Part shown: positions 49,917 through 60,829 of the stretch, piece after piece
Numbering within the stretch: position 1 is the stretch's first letter
Layout: each line of letters starts with the position of its first letter
Assembly (NCBI RefSeq): GCF_900177675.1
Contig: NZ_FXWM01000001.1
Span: 1,125,001 to 1,189,000 of the forward strand
From: Bacillus sp. OV166
GTDB taxonomy: Bacteria; Bacillota; Bacilli; Bacillales; Cytobacillaceae
DNA: 64,000 nt
Direction of reading: 5' to 3'
Program-made: the position numbers and the translations under genes
Notes under the pieces: generated by a model
The model's database searches: none
What the model saw: only the letters and a program-made list of their open reading frames with translations
Told to the model about the DNA's origin: nothing

Positions 49917-52900
49917 ATGAAACCAACTTTGATAAAATGGACTTCAGTATTTTTGTCCATCGTACTTATCGCTGCCTCCATGGGAACGATTCTTGTTGAT
50001 CCTACAACAGGCTGGGCAACCGAATCGAATGAAACGGGAAGTAAAGAAACGCGGGAGGGTGCGACAATTATTGAAAGTGTATCCAAAGCAATTACTAATC
50101 TGACAGACTGGCAAATTAAAGGGAAAGGCACGTTAGAAGACACTGAACAGGGACTTTTGCTTACTTCAGAACCTAAAGAGAATGTAATGGCTATATCAAG
50201 TGTTAATTCTGAAGATTTTATTTATGAAGCGGATGTAAAAATAATAGACATGAATGCGGACGCCACCCTAGTATTCCGTTCTAATGAAGATGGCTGGGAC
50301 TCTTACATGCTGCAAATCGTTCCAAATGCGGGAATCATTCGTCTTCGTGATGCTCGTGACGAGAAGAAATTAAAAGAGGAATTCCAAGTTAACCTGCAAG
50401 AGGGAGGAATCTATCATCTGAAGGTGAAGGTGGTTGGAGATCATATCAAAGTTTATTGGGGGAATCAGTATGCTCCTATTATTGATGTCCATAATGCTAC
50501 ATATCATAAGGGTTTTCTTGGCCTTAATGTATGGGATGGAGCAGCGTTGTTTCAAAATGTAAAAGTTAGCGAACTTTCTACAAATCTAGGCCGATCCCTA
50601 TATAAGGAAGGAAGCTGGGAACCAGCAATCAAAGGTCTGAAGGGAATTGCTGTTGATGGTGTGAAAGCCAAGGAAATCTACAATAAGAGTGCAAGCAACT
50701 TTGTGCTTGAAGGAAATATTTCTTTTGATCAAGATCCATCGGAAGCAGCACTTTCATTTCGTACCAATGAACAAGGAACAACTGGTTACCAGGCCGTGCT
50801 TATCAAAGAAGGAAGTACTGTCAAAGCACATTTGGAGAAGGCGGACGGTACTGTGCTCAAAACATCTGACCGCACCTATTTAACCGAAAAAGGTGCCAAA
50901 CACCATCTTGAAATTATAACAAACGGCAATCAAATCGAACTTTATGTTGATGGATATTCTGAGGCAGCTGTAAAAGTGGCGGATATGAATTACAGTACTG
51001 GATTTTCCGGATTTTCTGTAACATCAGGTTCTGCTTATTTCCAGGATATTTATCTTGTTCCAACATCCAGCTATTACAAAGAAAAATATCGACCAGATTA
51101 TCATTATACTCCAGCTCGAGGCTCTGTAAGTGATCCGAATGGGCTCGTCTACTTTGAAGGCGAGTATCATTTATTTCACCAAGATGGGGGGACTTGGGCT
51201 CATGCAGTAAGTAAGGATATGGTGAATTGGAACCGTCTCCCTATTGCTTTGCCATGGAATGATTACGGGCATGTTTGGTCTGGTTCAGCTGTAGCAGATC
51301 TAAAAAATGCTTCCGGTTTATTCACCAATTCTGGTGGTAAAGGGCTTATTGCCTACTACACTTCCTTTAATCCGGATGGAACAAATGGTAATCAGCGGAT
51401 TGGACTTGCCTACAGTACTGATCAGGGACGTACTTGGGAATATTCAACGGAGCACCCAATTGTCATTGAGAATCCGGGCAAGAATGGAGAAGATCCAGGC
51501 GGCTGGGACTTCCGTGATCCTAAAGTTGTCCGAGATGAGGCAAACAATCGATGGGTCATGGTTGTATCTGGAGGAGATCACATTCGCTTCTTTACTTCTA
51601 CTAACCTAATTGATTGGAAGCTTACTGATAATTTTGGTTATGGAAATTATGTTCGTGGCGGTGTATGGGAATGCCCCGATCTCTTCGAACTTCAGGTAGA
51701 CGGTACGGAAGAGAAAAAATGGGTTTTGATGATTAGTACAGGTGCAAATCCAAAGACGCAGGGATCCGATGCGGAGTATTTTGTAGGGTATTTGACAGCT
51801 GATGGTAAATTCGTCAATGACAATACAGCAGGTAAAGTACTGAAAACGGATTACGGGAAGGAGTTCTACGCATCTATGTCCTTCGCCAATATGCCGGATA
51901 ACCGCCGTGTGATAATGGCATGGATGACCAACTGGGATTATGCATTCGCTTTTCCAACTATGGGCTGGAAGGGAGAACTGACTATTCCGAGAGAATTAAG
52001 ATTGGTGAAAACAGATGAAGGGATAAGACTTGCACAAGCTCCTATTAAGGAACTACAGTCGATTCGCAGTACCATTTTCCAGACACAGAACAAGGTAGTC
52101 AATCCGACTAATGCTTCCAACTTGTTGAAGGGAATCTCTTCAGGAGCATTTGAAATAGAAGCGGAGATTGAAATTCCTTCTACCAGCAAATTAACCGAAT
52201 TTGGTTTTCATGTTCGTGAAGGGGCTGACCAAAAAACAGTCGTGGGCTACAAAACAGCAGATAATCAAATATTTGTAGATCGTGCTGAGTCAGGAGAGAA
52301 GGATTTCTCCAGCCTTTTTTCCACTTTACATGAAGCTTCTTTAAAACCGGATAATAAACGTATCAAAATGAATATATTTGTAGACGATTCGTCCATTGAA
52401 GTATTTGCTAATGATGGGAAAGTTGTTTTTTCTGATGTTATTTTCCCGGATCCTTCAAGTCGCAGTATGAACTTCTACACCAAGGGGGGAGATGTAAATG
52501 TTGTATCATTAAAGGTACATTCGCTAGCAAATACTTGGAATCAAAATGCAGATGAGGATACAAGAATTGTAATGGATACAAATCAAAGAGAGATGAATAT
52601 TGGCGATGCTCTAACGTTGCTTGCTTCCGCGGAGAACCGAAAGGGAAAGGGAACTCAGCCAATTAAATGGACATCTAGTGATTCGAATGTAGTGAGGGTT
52701 GACACCTTCACTAACTCCAATGCAGTACTTAAAGCAGGAAGCAAAGGAGAAGCAATTATTACAGCTTCTGCAGCAAATGGAAAGGCTTCAGCAAGTGTAG
52801 TTGTTAGAGTGTATGATGGTGAAATCTATACTAATCTCACTGGATGGAAAGCAGATCTTTCTGCCTCCCAATGGACCATCACAGAAAATGGAATCCGTGG

Positions 52901-53723
52901 TACGTATACAAGTGATGCAAACTATATGGCCAAGGAAACGGCAGGAGACTTTACTTATGAAGCAGATATGATACTGGGACAATCGGGAGGAGCAGGTTCC
53001 ATTCTGTTCCGGGCAAGTGAAGACGGTAGAAGCGGCTATTACTTCAATCTTGATCCGACCATGAAGGCTTTTCGCCTTTTTTACAAGATTGACGGTCTAT
53101 TCGTGGACCGTATGGTCATTGCGAAAGTGCCTGCCTTTATTCAACCAGGAAAGACATATAAGGTGGAAATCGAAGCAAAGGGTCCTCACATTCAGATTTA
53201 TGTGGATGGTCAAAAAATCATGGATTTACAGGATGGAACCTTTGCTGAAGGCCATTTTGGTTTAAATGTCTTTGGAGGTCAAGCTTACTATCAGAATGTC
53301 AATGTCAGCAATATGTCAGAATCAAACTTAACCGTAACAAGTTTTACGAATATGGCAACAGGCAAAGCGATTTATACTGCTAATTCTCAAAACGGTGAGC
53401 CTGTGACCGTAGCTGATGCAGACAACGCTATAAACTGGACTTTGATTCCGACAGGTGATGATTATGGTTCTTATTCCATACGTACAGAGGCCGGCAAAGC
53501 TATAGATCTGGATACAGGGCAAAATAAAATTCAGCTGTACAACTATCTTGGCTATAATAATCAGCGCTGGATAATTACCAAAAATGATAATGGAACTGCA
53601 AGAATCACTTCTGTTCATAATGGCAAGGCACTCGAAATATCGGGAGAGGGAATTTTGACACTTAATGATTTGAATCTGAATCTAGAGCGTCAGCAGTGGA
53701 CACTTTCGTCTGATATAAAATAA
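49917..53723 (+). CDS. Secreted multidomain GH32 fructan hydrolase or transferase
   Basis: 1268 residues, mostly exported. Signal peptide (about 1-35). Two beta-sandwich LamG/DUF1080-like modules (about 55-220 and 225-380). A GH32 catalytic unit (about 385-875) has nucleophile Asp406 in SVSDPNG (in place of the usual WMNDPNG), Asp534 in FRDPKV and Glu585 in WECPDLF. A BIG2-like Ig module (about 885-965), a third DUF1080-like module (970-1130) and a ricin-type beta-trefoil (about 1135-1268) follow. No cell-wall anchor is seen. It probably cleaves levan or inulin outside the cell. The changed WMND motif leaves open a fructanotransferase role. Confidence 0.88.
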   Translation: MKPTLIKWTSVFLSIVLIAASMGTILVDPTTGWATESNETGSKETREGATIIESVSKAITNLTDWQIKGKGTLEDTEQGLLLTSEPKENVMAISSVNSEDFIYEADVKIIDMNADATLVFRSNEDGWDSYMLQIVPNAGIIRLRDARDEKKLKEEFQVNLQEGGIYHLKVKVVGDHIKVYWGNQYAPIIDVHNATYHKGFLGLNVWDGAALFQNVKVSELSTNLGRSLYKEGSWEPAIKGLKGIAVDGVKAKEIYNKSASNFVLEGNISFDQDPSEAALSFRTNEQGTTGYQAVLIKEGSTVKAHLEKADGTVLKTSDRTYLTEKGAKHHLEIITNGNQIELYVDGYSEAAVKVADMNYSTGFSGFSVTSGSAYFQDIYLVPTSSYYKEKYRPDYHYTPARGSVSDPNGLVYFEGEYHLFHQDGGTWAHAVSKDMVNWNRLPIALPWNDYGHVWSGSAVADLKNASGLFTNSGGKGLIAYYTSFNPDGTNGNQRIGLAYSTDQGRTWEYSTEHPIVIENPGKNGEDPGGWDFRDPKVVRDEANNRWVMVVSGGDHIRFFTSTNLIDWKLTDNFGYGNYVRGGVWECPDLFELQVDGTEEKKWVLMISTGANPKTQGSDAEYFVGYLTADGKFVNDNTAGKVLKTDYGKEFYASMSFANMPDNRRVIMAWMTNWDYAFAFPTMGWKGELTIPRELRLVKTDEGIRLAQAPIKELQSIRSTIFQTQNKVVNPTNASNLLKGISSGAFEIEAEIEIPSTSKLTEFGFHVREGADQKTVVGYKTADNQIFVDRAESGEKDFSSLFSTLHEASLKPDNKRIKMNIFVDDSSIEVFANDGKVVFSDVIFPDPSSRSMNFYTKGGDVNVVSLKVHSLANTWNQNADEDTRIVMDTNQREMNIGDALTLLASAENRKGKGTQPIKWTSSDSNVVRVDTFTNSNAVLKAGSKGEAIITASAANGKASASVVVRVYDGEIYTNLTGWKADLSASQWTITENGIRGTYTSDANYMAKETAGDFTYEADMILGQSGGAGSILFRASEDGRSGYYFNLDPTMKAFRLFYKIDGLFVDRMVIAKVPAFIQPGKTYKVEIEAKGPHIQIYVDGQKIMDLQDGTFAEGHFGLNVFGGQAYYQNVNVSNMSESNLTVTSFTNMATGKAIYTANSQNGEPVTVADADNAINWTLIPTGDDYGSYSIRTEAGKAIDLDTGQNKIQLYNYLGYNNQRWIITKNDNGTARITSVHNGKALEISGEGILTLNDLNLNLERQQWTLSSDIK

Positions 53724-53782
53724 AGAAGTAAAAAAAACGCAAATTATCGTTAACTTCCAGTGATAAGTAATTTTATTTTTCG

Positions 53783-53818
53783 GCAGAGCTCTAATCAAAG
53801 GTTAGAGCTTTGCTTTTG
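53783..53818 (+). terminator. Hairpin after the secreted GH32 gene
   Basis: AGCTCTAAT pairs with GTTAGAGCT around a short loop, then TTGCTTTT. Similar arms to the hairpin at 49858. Confidence 0.6.
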
Positions 53819-53868
53819 CAGGAATATGATTTTTAAACGAAACAATTTGAAAGGACGGTTGAGCTAAA

Positions 53869-54855
53869 ATGAAAAACAATTCAACAGTCATTTGTATTGG
53901 AGAATTATTAATCGATTTTTTCTGTACAGATGTGGATATTGATTTAGTCGAAGGTCAAAAATTTGAAAAACAGGCAGGGGGAGCTCCTGCTAATGTTTGT
54001 GCTGCGATTGTGAAATTAGGGGGAAGTGCTCTATTCAGTGGAAAAGTGGGAAATGATCCGTTTGGTCATTTTTTAAAAAATATATTAGAAGAAGTGAATG
54101 TCGATACCTCTATGCTTGTACTAGATAATGAGCATCCTACAACTCTAGCTTTTGTTTCATTGAAAGCAAATGGAGAAAGAGACTTCGTATTTAATCGCGG
54201 GGCAGATGCTTTTTTAACTGAAGACGAGCTTGATAAAGAAAAAATAATAGAATCGAGTATTCTACACTTTGGTTCAGCGACCGCTTTATTAAATGATCCC
54301 TTTCAATCGACTTATTTACATGTCATGCAGGAAGCAAAGGACGAAGGTAAATTTATCTCATTTGACCCTAACTATCGAATTGACCTTTGGAAAGGGAGAA
54401 GCGACCAATTTGTAGAGTTAGCGCAAAAGGGAATCGCTATCGCTGATTTTGTAAAAGTAAGCGATGAGGAATTAAAAATTATCTCTGGCATGAGCGATTT
54501 AAGTGATGGAATCGAAGTTCTACATCAACTTGGAGCATCGGTCGTTGCGGTTACTTTAGGAAAAGAAGGAACGATGATTTCTAATGGGCAAAATATGGAG
54601 ATGGTTCCAAGTATAAAAGTAGATTCTATCGATTCTACCGGTGCGGGTGATGCATTCGTAGGCGCAACACTTTACCAGTTGGCTAGAGCAACAGAACCAA
54701 AGAGAGTTTTAAAAGACTTCGAACAACTGAAACAAATCATTTTCTTTAGTAATAAAGTGGGAGCAATGGTTTGTACGAAAGTAGGCGCCATTTCTGCCAT
54801 ACCGACCCATGAGGAAGTAATCGGTTTTAAGGATAAGTTGATAAATAGTTATTAA
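53869..54855 (+). CDS. PfkB family sugar kinase (probable fructokinase)
   Basis: 328 residues of the ribokinase fold. N-terminal substrate region with [18 protein letters not shown]-terminal ATP and catalytic signature [15 protein letters not shown] with Asp as base. In this context it phosphorylates the fructose released by the GH32 enzymes. AAAGGA precedes the ATG. It follows the secreted GH32 gene and precedes a Gfo/Idh/MocA gene. Confidence 0.9.
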   Translation: MKNNSTVICIGELLIDFFCTDVDIDLVEGQKFEKQAGGAPANVCAAIVKLGGSALFSGKVGNDPFGHFLKNILEEVNVDTSMLVLDNEHPTTLAFVSLKANGERDFVFNRGADAFLTEDELDKEKIIESSILHFGSATALLNDPFQSTYLHVMQEAKDEGKFISFDPNYRIDLWKGRSDQFVELAQKGIAIADFVKVSDEELKIISGMSDLSDGIEVLHQLGASVVAVTLGKEGTMISNGQNMEMVPSIKVDSIDSTGAGDAFVGATLYQLARATEPKRVLKDFEQLKQIIFFSNKVGAMVCTKVGAISAIPTHEEVIGFKDKLINSY

Positions 54856-54909
54856 ATTCGTCCGATGTCTATGAAAAATTTATAAATCATTAAAAGGGGA
54901 GTGAATTCT

Positions 54910-56025
54910 ATGAAACTAGGTTTTATCGGGTGTGGTGTTATTGCCATTGCACATGTTGTAGGCCTAGAAGAGTTAAAGAGAAAAGGGCTAGAAACATTTG
55001 AATTGACAGCGGTTTGTGATATCGAACAGGAAAGAGCAGAAAATCTTGCTTCAGAGGTGGAAAAACGATTAGGTAAACGTCCTGCAGTATTTACGGATTA
55101 TCGTTTGTTGTTAGAGAAAAGACAATTAGATGCAGTATCTGTCTTAATTAATCATGATTTGCATCATACAGTAGCGGAAGATTGCTTTGCAGCTGGGGTT
55201 CATGTGCAAATGCAAAAGCCGCTTTCGATTTCTCCTTCCTTTGGCCGAAAAATGATCGCTGATGCTAAGAAGTATAATCGAGTATTAACACTATCTGAAC
55301 CAAGTGTACTAGGGGCAGAAAATGTTGCGATTGCGAAGGCAGTAAAAGAAGGTCTGATCGGTCGTGTATCTTTCATTATCGATTATGCAACTGTTACATT
55401 GCATCGCGGATTTTTCGCCGGTACACCTTGGCGGCATATGAAAGGTCAAGCTGGAGCGGGCTGGATCAATGATCATGGTGTTCATAGAACTCACTCTTTT
55501 ACTGAAATCAATGGTTCGATTGATGAGGTTTTTGCCTATACGGAAATTTTTGAAAAAGAATTAAGTAATGGGAATGTGACGATCAAACCTACCGGAGAAG
55601 ATACGGCCGTTACGGTCTTCAAGTTTACAAATGGCGGACTCGGGCATTGGATGTGTGCAACATCGGCACATGGTGAAGGGACCGGTGGTGTGTGGATTTA
55701 TGGAAGTAAAGGATGCCTTCGCCCTGGGCAGCATGTCACTCTTCAAGATGGGCAAAAAATTCTGATGCCGGAACTGATTGAACGTTTTGCCCCGAATATT
55801 GTTAAAAATCCATTTGCCCATTCCTATGTGGAATTATGGGAAGCAATTGCTGAAAAGAAGACACCTATTTCGAGTGCGGAAAGAGGCCTGGAAGCATTAG
55901 GAGTTGTATTTGCTGCACTTGAATCTGCTGATATCGGCCAGCCGGTTAAAGTTCAAGACATACTTAATGGAAAAAAACATGCTTATGAAGATACTGTTCT
56001 TGAAGAGATGGAATCACTGCATTAG
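54910..56025 (+). CDS. Gfo/Idh/MocA family oxidoreductase
   Basis: 371 residues. N-terminal NAD(P)-binding Rossmann segment KLGFIGCGVIAIAHVVG and the sugar-site motif MQKPLSISPSFGRKM, where the usual EKP is QKP. The C-terminal domain has INDHGVHRTHSF. AGGGGAG lies 8 nt before the ATG at 54910; an in-frame GTG at 54901 overlaps it. Last gene of the fructan block. It may convert a side-product or another sugar; substrate unknown. Confidence 0.85.
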   Translation: MKLGFIGCGVIAIAHVVGLEELKRKGLETFELTAVCDIEQERAENLASEVEKRLGKRPAVFTDYRLLLEKRQLDAVSVLINHDLHHTVAEDCFAAGVHVQMQKPLSISPSFGRKMIADAKKYNRVLTLSEPSVLGAENVAIAKAVKEGLIGRVSFIIDYATVTLHRGFFAGTPWRHMKGQAGAGWINDHGVHRTHSFTEINGSIDEVFAYTEIFEKELSNGNVTIKPTGEDTAVTVFKFTNGGLGHWMCATSAHGEGTGGVWIYGSKGCLRPGQHVTLQDGQKILMPELIERFAPNIVKNPFAHSYVELWEAIAEKKTPISSAERGLEALGVVFAALESADIGQPVKVQDILNGKKHAYEDTVLEEMESLH

Positions 56026-56266
56026 TTTTGAACCAATCTTAACACCGGAGCGTTCTATAGAAGAATGCGTCCTTTCAAAGTCTAAATTTAGGAATAGACC
56101 CATAATTTCAAAAGATGATTGATTATATTTTTACCAAAATGAGCCGTCAATTCAAACCTCTAGTATGTGAAGTGTATACTTACACTCGGTATTTTCAAAA
56201 AGACTGCAGCCAAAATACTTCAATATTTTCGGTTTTGTTTGAAATGTATTTAGAAAAATATAATTG

Positions 56267-56301
56267 GAAAAAAGGTCTGCCATGATCCCGGCAAACCTTT
56301 T
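56267..56301 (-). terminator. Terminator of the amylopullulanase gene
   Basis: On the minus strand AAAAGGTTTGCC pairs with GGCAGACCTTTT around ATCAT-rich loop, followed by T residues. The rest of the 286-bp gap shows nothing clear. Confidence 0.8.
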
Positions 56302-56311
56302 CAATTTCAAC

Positions 56312-59300
56312 TTATTTGGTCTCGCTAATCGTTTTTGTAATGACATCGATTACATAATTCTTTGTATTCTTGTTGATGGAACCGCCGTCCCCTTTAAAGA
56401 TGTTGGACTTGGTTGTATCATTTGGTTCAATGTGAACAGGTACTTGTGTCTGACCTGCTTGAAGGGTAAAGGATTGAGTAAAATTCATATCATTTCCGAC
56501 TGTCACTTTTTCCCCATTGATAGTGAGGTCAGCTCCCTTAATTGCATTCCCCTTTATAGTCATAGTTGATCCATTGACATCGATTGGGCTGACTGCCAGC
56601 GGCATATCAATCCAGCGCAGAATGGTATCCTGTACAACCATTTTGTTGTTCCCTTGGTTGGTGACCACAATTTTCATATCGGTTCCTGCGGCACCATAGC
56701 CGTAGTTACTGATATCGTCATCCGAATGATCGGATGGCGTATGATCTGCTAACCCTTCATGATCCCAAGTATTGTCCCTCGTATATTTATACGTAAGCTC
56801 AGTTCCTTCTTCAAGCTCCACTGTGTATTCCCAATCAGGCGTCACAGCTCCATTACGGCTCATAGTCCAGGCACTAGTATTCCAACCATTCAAGCTGCCT
56901 GGTATATTGACCTGCGCTGCTAAAGGTGTATAATCCGGTGCATGAACCTTAAAGGTTACTTGTACCATAACAATTTCAGGGGTTACACTTACCTTGTTGG
57001 ATTCTACATGGTTTCCAGCCCGGTCATAGACACGCACTTGATATTGGTAGGCAGTTCCATTTGCCACCTGATAATCACGGAAGGTGGCGGCGCTGCCGTC
57101 CAATGTTGAAAGAATTTGGCCGTCACGGTAAATGACCGTTTTAAATGGCTGATCCGGCTGCGTGAGTTTCCAGTTCAAGTTGACCTGACCGGATTCCTTA
57201 ATCGGAGTGTCCAAAGTAACATCATTAGCAGGCGGGGTAGTATCAGACGTGCTGTTTGAAAAGGTCACTTCACCAGTAATTGAGTAAACCCATGTATTCC
57301 CTAAATCCGGCGTAAAGGCCATTCGGTATTCATATTTGCCCGCCTCATACGCTGTAAAGCTTCCCTGAAACTCATTTGCCTGGTCTCCCTGAGCCTGGCC
57401 ATTATACAAGGCTTGGTAAGATGTCCAAGCGGTTTGGCCTTTCATTCTTACTTGGAGATCGGCCGTGATTCCTTCTGCTGCACCAGTTTCTGTCGCACCT
57501 GGCAGGTAAAAAGCTGCTTTAACATTGGAGGTCTGTGCCAGATTCAGTTCCCCGTTGTCTAAAGTAGTCAGGTCCTTAATACTAGCCTTTTCAGCATCGT
57601 AATGAGGCACAAGGCCGGATGAGGCAGCAGGTACAGATTCATTACCACTTTCATTCAAGGCCGTCACAGTAAAATAGTAGGTACGACCATTATTTGAATC
57701 GGAAATGTTCACAGATGTACCTGTAGTTTCCTTCACTTTTGTCCATAATCCACCTGAAACTGTAGATTGATAGACATTGTATTTTGTACCTGTACCTGTT
57801 CCTGTCCAGCGTAAAGTAACCCCCTTAGAACCAGCTGTGCCGGTAACTTCTTTAACAGGCTGTGGTTGTTTAACATCATTAACCGTTATTAACATTCTTC
57901 CGGACTCTGCTGGAACTGTTAATGACAGCTTGCCATCCTTCGTTGTAGTCAGATATTTAGGGTCCAATTGGTCCACAAAACGAAGACCATTCGCGAGCAG
58001 CACTTTTGTATCGATATCAACCGTTTGTGTGGTTTTCCCTCTGTTAATAATGACAAGGCCAGATTTTGTTTCTGTTGTCCGGACATAGGCTAACACATCA
58101 CCCTTTGCGTATAAATGGTGCAGATCGCCATGAGCGAATAGGTCAGCATTTTCCTTGCGGATTTGACCAATCTTTTGATAGTGTGCAATGAGGTCTTTGT
58201 TTTCGTTCCCCCACGGATATGTGCGTCGGTCATCTGGGTCTTTGGATCCTGTTTGACCCGCTTCATCTCCGTAATAAATGGTTGGTGCGCCAGGGTAACC
58301 CATTTGCAGGATAGAAGCCAGCTTCAATCGCTTCACACCTTCATCGTATTTGTAGTTCGGATCTTGTTCCGCTCTGAAATACGTATCCGTTCCATTGCCT
58401 AACAGGAAGATTGCCCGAGCTGTATCATGGGATCCCATCAGGTTCATGAGGGCATAAAAAGCTTCCTTTGGATAGTCCTCCTGTATAGCGAGAAGGGTGT
58501 TTTGTGCATTAGCGGCATTACCGTTCTTTAAGTAATCCAAAATGGCTCCGCGGAAACGATAGTTCATGACTGAGTCATATTGATCCCCTAAGAAGTACTT
58601 GGATGCATCATCCCAAATTTCACCTAGAATAAGTGGCTCTTCTTCTTTTTGAAGTGTTTTTCCGGCTCCTATCATAGTCTTGGACTTCATTTGCTTGCGG
58701 AATTCCTGCCAGAAGGAACTGTCCACTTCATTAGCTACATCCAGGCGCCAGCCAGATGAACCTCGATTAATCCAAGTTTTTCCTACTGAGTCCTTGTCAT
58801 AAAAAATATAATTTGCCAATGCTGTGTTGTTAAGTTCACTTGGATGGTCAACCTTTGTGCCGTTAACGGATTCGAATACAGGAAGACTGTCGTATCCCCA
58901 CCAGCCTTCATACTTATAATGCTCACCCGTCGAAACACCGTTGACTTTTTCATTTGGAACTTTAACATTTTCAATATGGAACCAGTTTTCAAAGCCGTAT
59001 GGGCTAAAGGTTTGTCCTTCAGCCAGGAGTTGCTGTTTGGCCTTATCCTTAGCAGCAGTTTCAGACAATTTTTCGTTATTCATTAAATCGTAAATACGAG
59101 ACCAGTATTCATAAGCACCCACTGTTTTATATTTGTGATAGCGGTCAAAATAGATGGAATCATCAGCCACATGATTAAATACCCCGTCCAAAATCAGGTG
59201 CATGTTCCGTTTAGACAATTCCTTGGCGAAATCCTCGAATTCTTTTTCCGAGCCAAACATCGGATCCACCTGTTTATAGTCTGCTGCATCATATTTATGG

Positions 59301-60742
59301 TTGGACGGTGCAAGTGCAATTGGGTTTAAATATAGGGTATTGACGCCAAGTGATTGAAGGTAATCAAGCTTCGCCTTAATACCAGCAATGTCGCCGCCAA
59401 AGAAGTCGTTTGTAAATTCTCCGTCCCCTGTGTAGGAGCCAGTGCCTTGTTCATATGGATTATCCGGCAAGGATGACCAGGAGTCGGGATGTTCTATTGG
59501 CTGGCTGCCTCGGGCTCCAATCTGATCCTTTACATGGTCATTTGCTTTGTTGCCGTTATAAAAACGGTCCGGATATATTTGATAAACAACAGCTTCCTTC
59601 ATCCAATCCGGTGTTTGATAGCCCGGGTCGAAAACGGTCAATTGGAAGAGTCCTGCATTTTTATCCTCCGCTTTACCGGTATGCCCTTCCTGTGTGTCTT
59701 CTCCGTATTCCACTGTTGTATCCTGATCCCCGGCAATGAATTTATAGCCGTGAACTCCTTTGTCAGACGGTGTAAAGGTGGTTTCCCAGAACTCAATGGC
59801 ACCTTTGTCTTTTGTGTCTGACCAGCCTGTATTCTTCATTGAAAGAACCTTTGTTGTGCCTGTATTATAGTTTTTCACATACAGACTGGCTCTGGTCAGG
59901 TCCCCCTTTTTAGCCGATACTCGGAAGGTGACAGGTTTCCCTGCTGGAACTGCCCCAAACGGCGTTCGGTATACTTGGTCCCATGAATCATGATAAAGAG
60001 CATTCTTATCTATCATGCCATCAGATCCAATAGGTTTATAATCTGAATAAACTTCTTTTGTTTGGTTGTTATAGAAAAATGTGATTGTCGTATCAGAGAG
60101 TACATTCAGCTTCTCATTTGAACCAGGATAGGATTCCGTCCAGTCCTTGCCCAATACAATCTTGTATTCGTAGCTGCCTCTAGGTACCTTTGCAGTAAAG
60201 GAATAGACGTTATCAAAATGGGTGTCCTCCATTAATGCTGTTGAGTCTGCCGGACTCCATGCAGTCCCTGCGTGAATGGCAGGTTGAATGGTTCCTACTA
60301 AGCGGGGCTTTTTGTCCTCATTTAAAAGTGTGTAATGGGTACTATCAGCAATGGCATGGGTATTGTCATTGTAATAGAAGGTGACTTCTTTTTGTTCGGT
60401 CAGAGTTAGTTTAATGTTGTTTCCACCAGGCGCGCCGCCGTCTCCGTAATTTTCGGACCAGCCTCCTCCAATGGCGATTTTGTATTCATATGTCCCTGAC
60501 GGCAGTGTGCCAGTAAGGCTATACAAACCATTTCCTTGGTAATCCATTTGCGTTTTAACAGAAGATGGATCCCAATCTCCTGAATTTCCTAATACTGCCT
60601 GCAGACTGCCAACAAGTACAACCTGCTTTGGTGTTGTTTCTGCCGCTTTGGCTGTTTGACTTGTCACAAGTCCAGAAAATAACTGAAGAATTAGTCCAAC
60701 TACGGTAACAAGCGACAGAAGTGATCTCTGATTTCTCTTCAT
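56312..60742 (-). CDS. Secreted GH13 amylopullulanase-like enzyme
   Basis: 1476 residues. Signal peptide (about 1-34, ending AKAAE). Two X25/CBM-like modules (about 37-130 and 133-230, each with SYEYKI or TYEYKI). A neopullulanase-type N-terminal sandwich (about 240-375) precedes the GH13 barrel (about 380-890), with nucleophile Asp668 in GWRLDVANEVD, acid/base Glu708 in LGEIWDD and Asp773 in GSHDTAR. Fibronectin type III modules (about 960-1050 and 1150-1240) and a C-terminal starch-binding-like part follow. It degrades starch, pullulan and related glucans outside the cell. AAAGGAG precedes the ATG by 7 nt. Confidence 0.92.
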   Translation of the reverse strand: MKRNQRSLLSLVTVVGLILQLFSGLVTSQTAKAAETTPKQVVLVGSLQAVLGNSGDWDPSSVKTQMDYQGNGLYSLTGTLPSGTYEYKIAIGGGWSENYGDGGAPGGNNIKLTLTEQKEVTFYYNDNTHAIADSTHYTLLNEDKKPRLVGTIQPAIHAGTAWSPADSTALMEDTHFDNVYSFTAKVPRGSYEYKIVLGKDWTESYPGSNEKLNVLSDTTITFFYNNQTKEVYSDYKPIGSDGMIDKNALYHDSWDQVYRTPFGAVPAGKPVTFRVSAKKGDLTRASLYVKNYNTGTTKVLSMKNTGWSDTKDKGAIEFWETTFTPSDKGVHGYKFIAGDQDTTVEYGEDTQEGHTGKAEDKNAGLFQLTVFDPGYQTPDWMKEAVVYQIYPDRFYNGNKANDHVKDQIGARGSQPIEHPDSWSSLPDNPYEQGTGSYTGDGEFTNDFFGGDIAGIKAKLDYLQSLGVNTLYLNPIALAPSNHKYDAADYKQVDPMFGSEKEFEDFAKELSKRNMHLILDGVFNHVADDSIYFDRYHKYKTVGAYEYWSRIYDLMNNEKLSETAAKDKAKQQLLAEGQTFSPYGFENWFHIENVKVPNEKVNGVSTGEHYKYEGWWGYDSLPVFESVNGTKVDHPSELNNTALANYIFYDKDSVGKTWINRGSSGWRLDVANEVDSSFWQEFRKQMKSKTMIGAGKTLQKEEEPLILGEIWDDASKYFLGDQYDSVMNYRFRGAILDYLKNGNAANAQNTLLAIQEDYPKEAFYALMNLMGSHDTARAIFLLGNGTDTYFRAEQDPNYKYDEGVKRLKLASILQMGYPGAPTIYYGDEAGQTGSKDPDDRRTYPWGNENKDLIAHYQKIGQIRKENADLFAHGDLHHLYAKGDVLAYVRTTETKSGLVIINRGKTTQTVDIDTKVLLANGLRFVDQLDPKYLTTTKDGKLSLTVPAESGRMLITVNDVKQPQPVKEVTGTAGSKGVTLRWTGTGTGTKYNVYQSTVSGGLWTKVKETTGTSVNISDSNNGRTYYFTVTALNESGNESVPAASSGLVPHYDAEKASIKDLTTLDNGELNLAQTSNVKAAFYLPGATETGAAEGITADLQVRMKGQTAWTSYQALYNGQAQGDQANEFQGSFTAYEAGKYEYRMAFTPDLGNTWVYSITGEVTFSNSTSDTTPPANDVTLDTPIKESGQVNLNWKLTQPDQPFKTVIYRDGQILSTLDGSAATFRDYQVANGTAYQYQVRVYDRAGNHVESNKVSVTPEIVMVQVTFKVHAPDYTPLAAQVNIPGSLNGWNTSAWTMSRNGAVTPDWEYTVELEEGTELTYKYTRDNTWDHEGLADHTPSDHSDDDISNYGYGAAGTDMKIVVTNQGNNKMVVQDTILRWIDMPLAVSPIDVNGSTMTIKGNAIKGADLTINGEKVTVGNDMNFTQSFTLQAGQTQVPVHIEPNDTTKSNIFKGDGGSINKNTKNYVIDVITKTISETK

Positions 60743-60775
60743 GAAAAATCTCCTTTCCCTAACTCTATTAATCTA

Positions 60776-60790
60776 GGAAAGCGTTTGCAT
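60776..60790 (-). promoter_or_regulatory. Candidate cre site in the amylopullulanase leader
   Basis: ATGCAAACGCTTTCC (minus strand) matches the cre consensus except the last base. It lies 34 bp before the ATG and downstream of the promoter, a typical position for CcpA repression. Confidence 0.7.
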
Positions 60791-60829
60791 GTAGTTGCAC
60801 AAAAATGCCGTATGTAAGATACTTAGAGG

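Noticed and set aside
54901..54910. GTG start for the first Gfo/Idh/MocA gene
   Set aside because: It lies inside the ribosome binding region of the better placed ATG at 54910.
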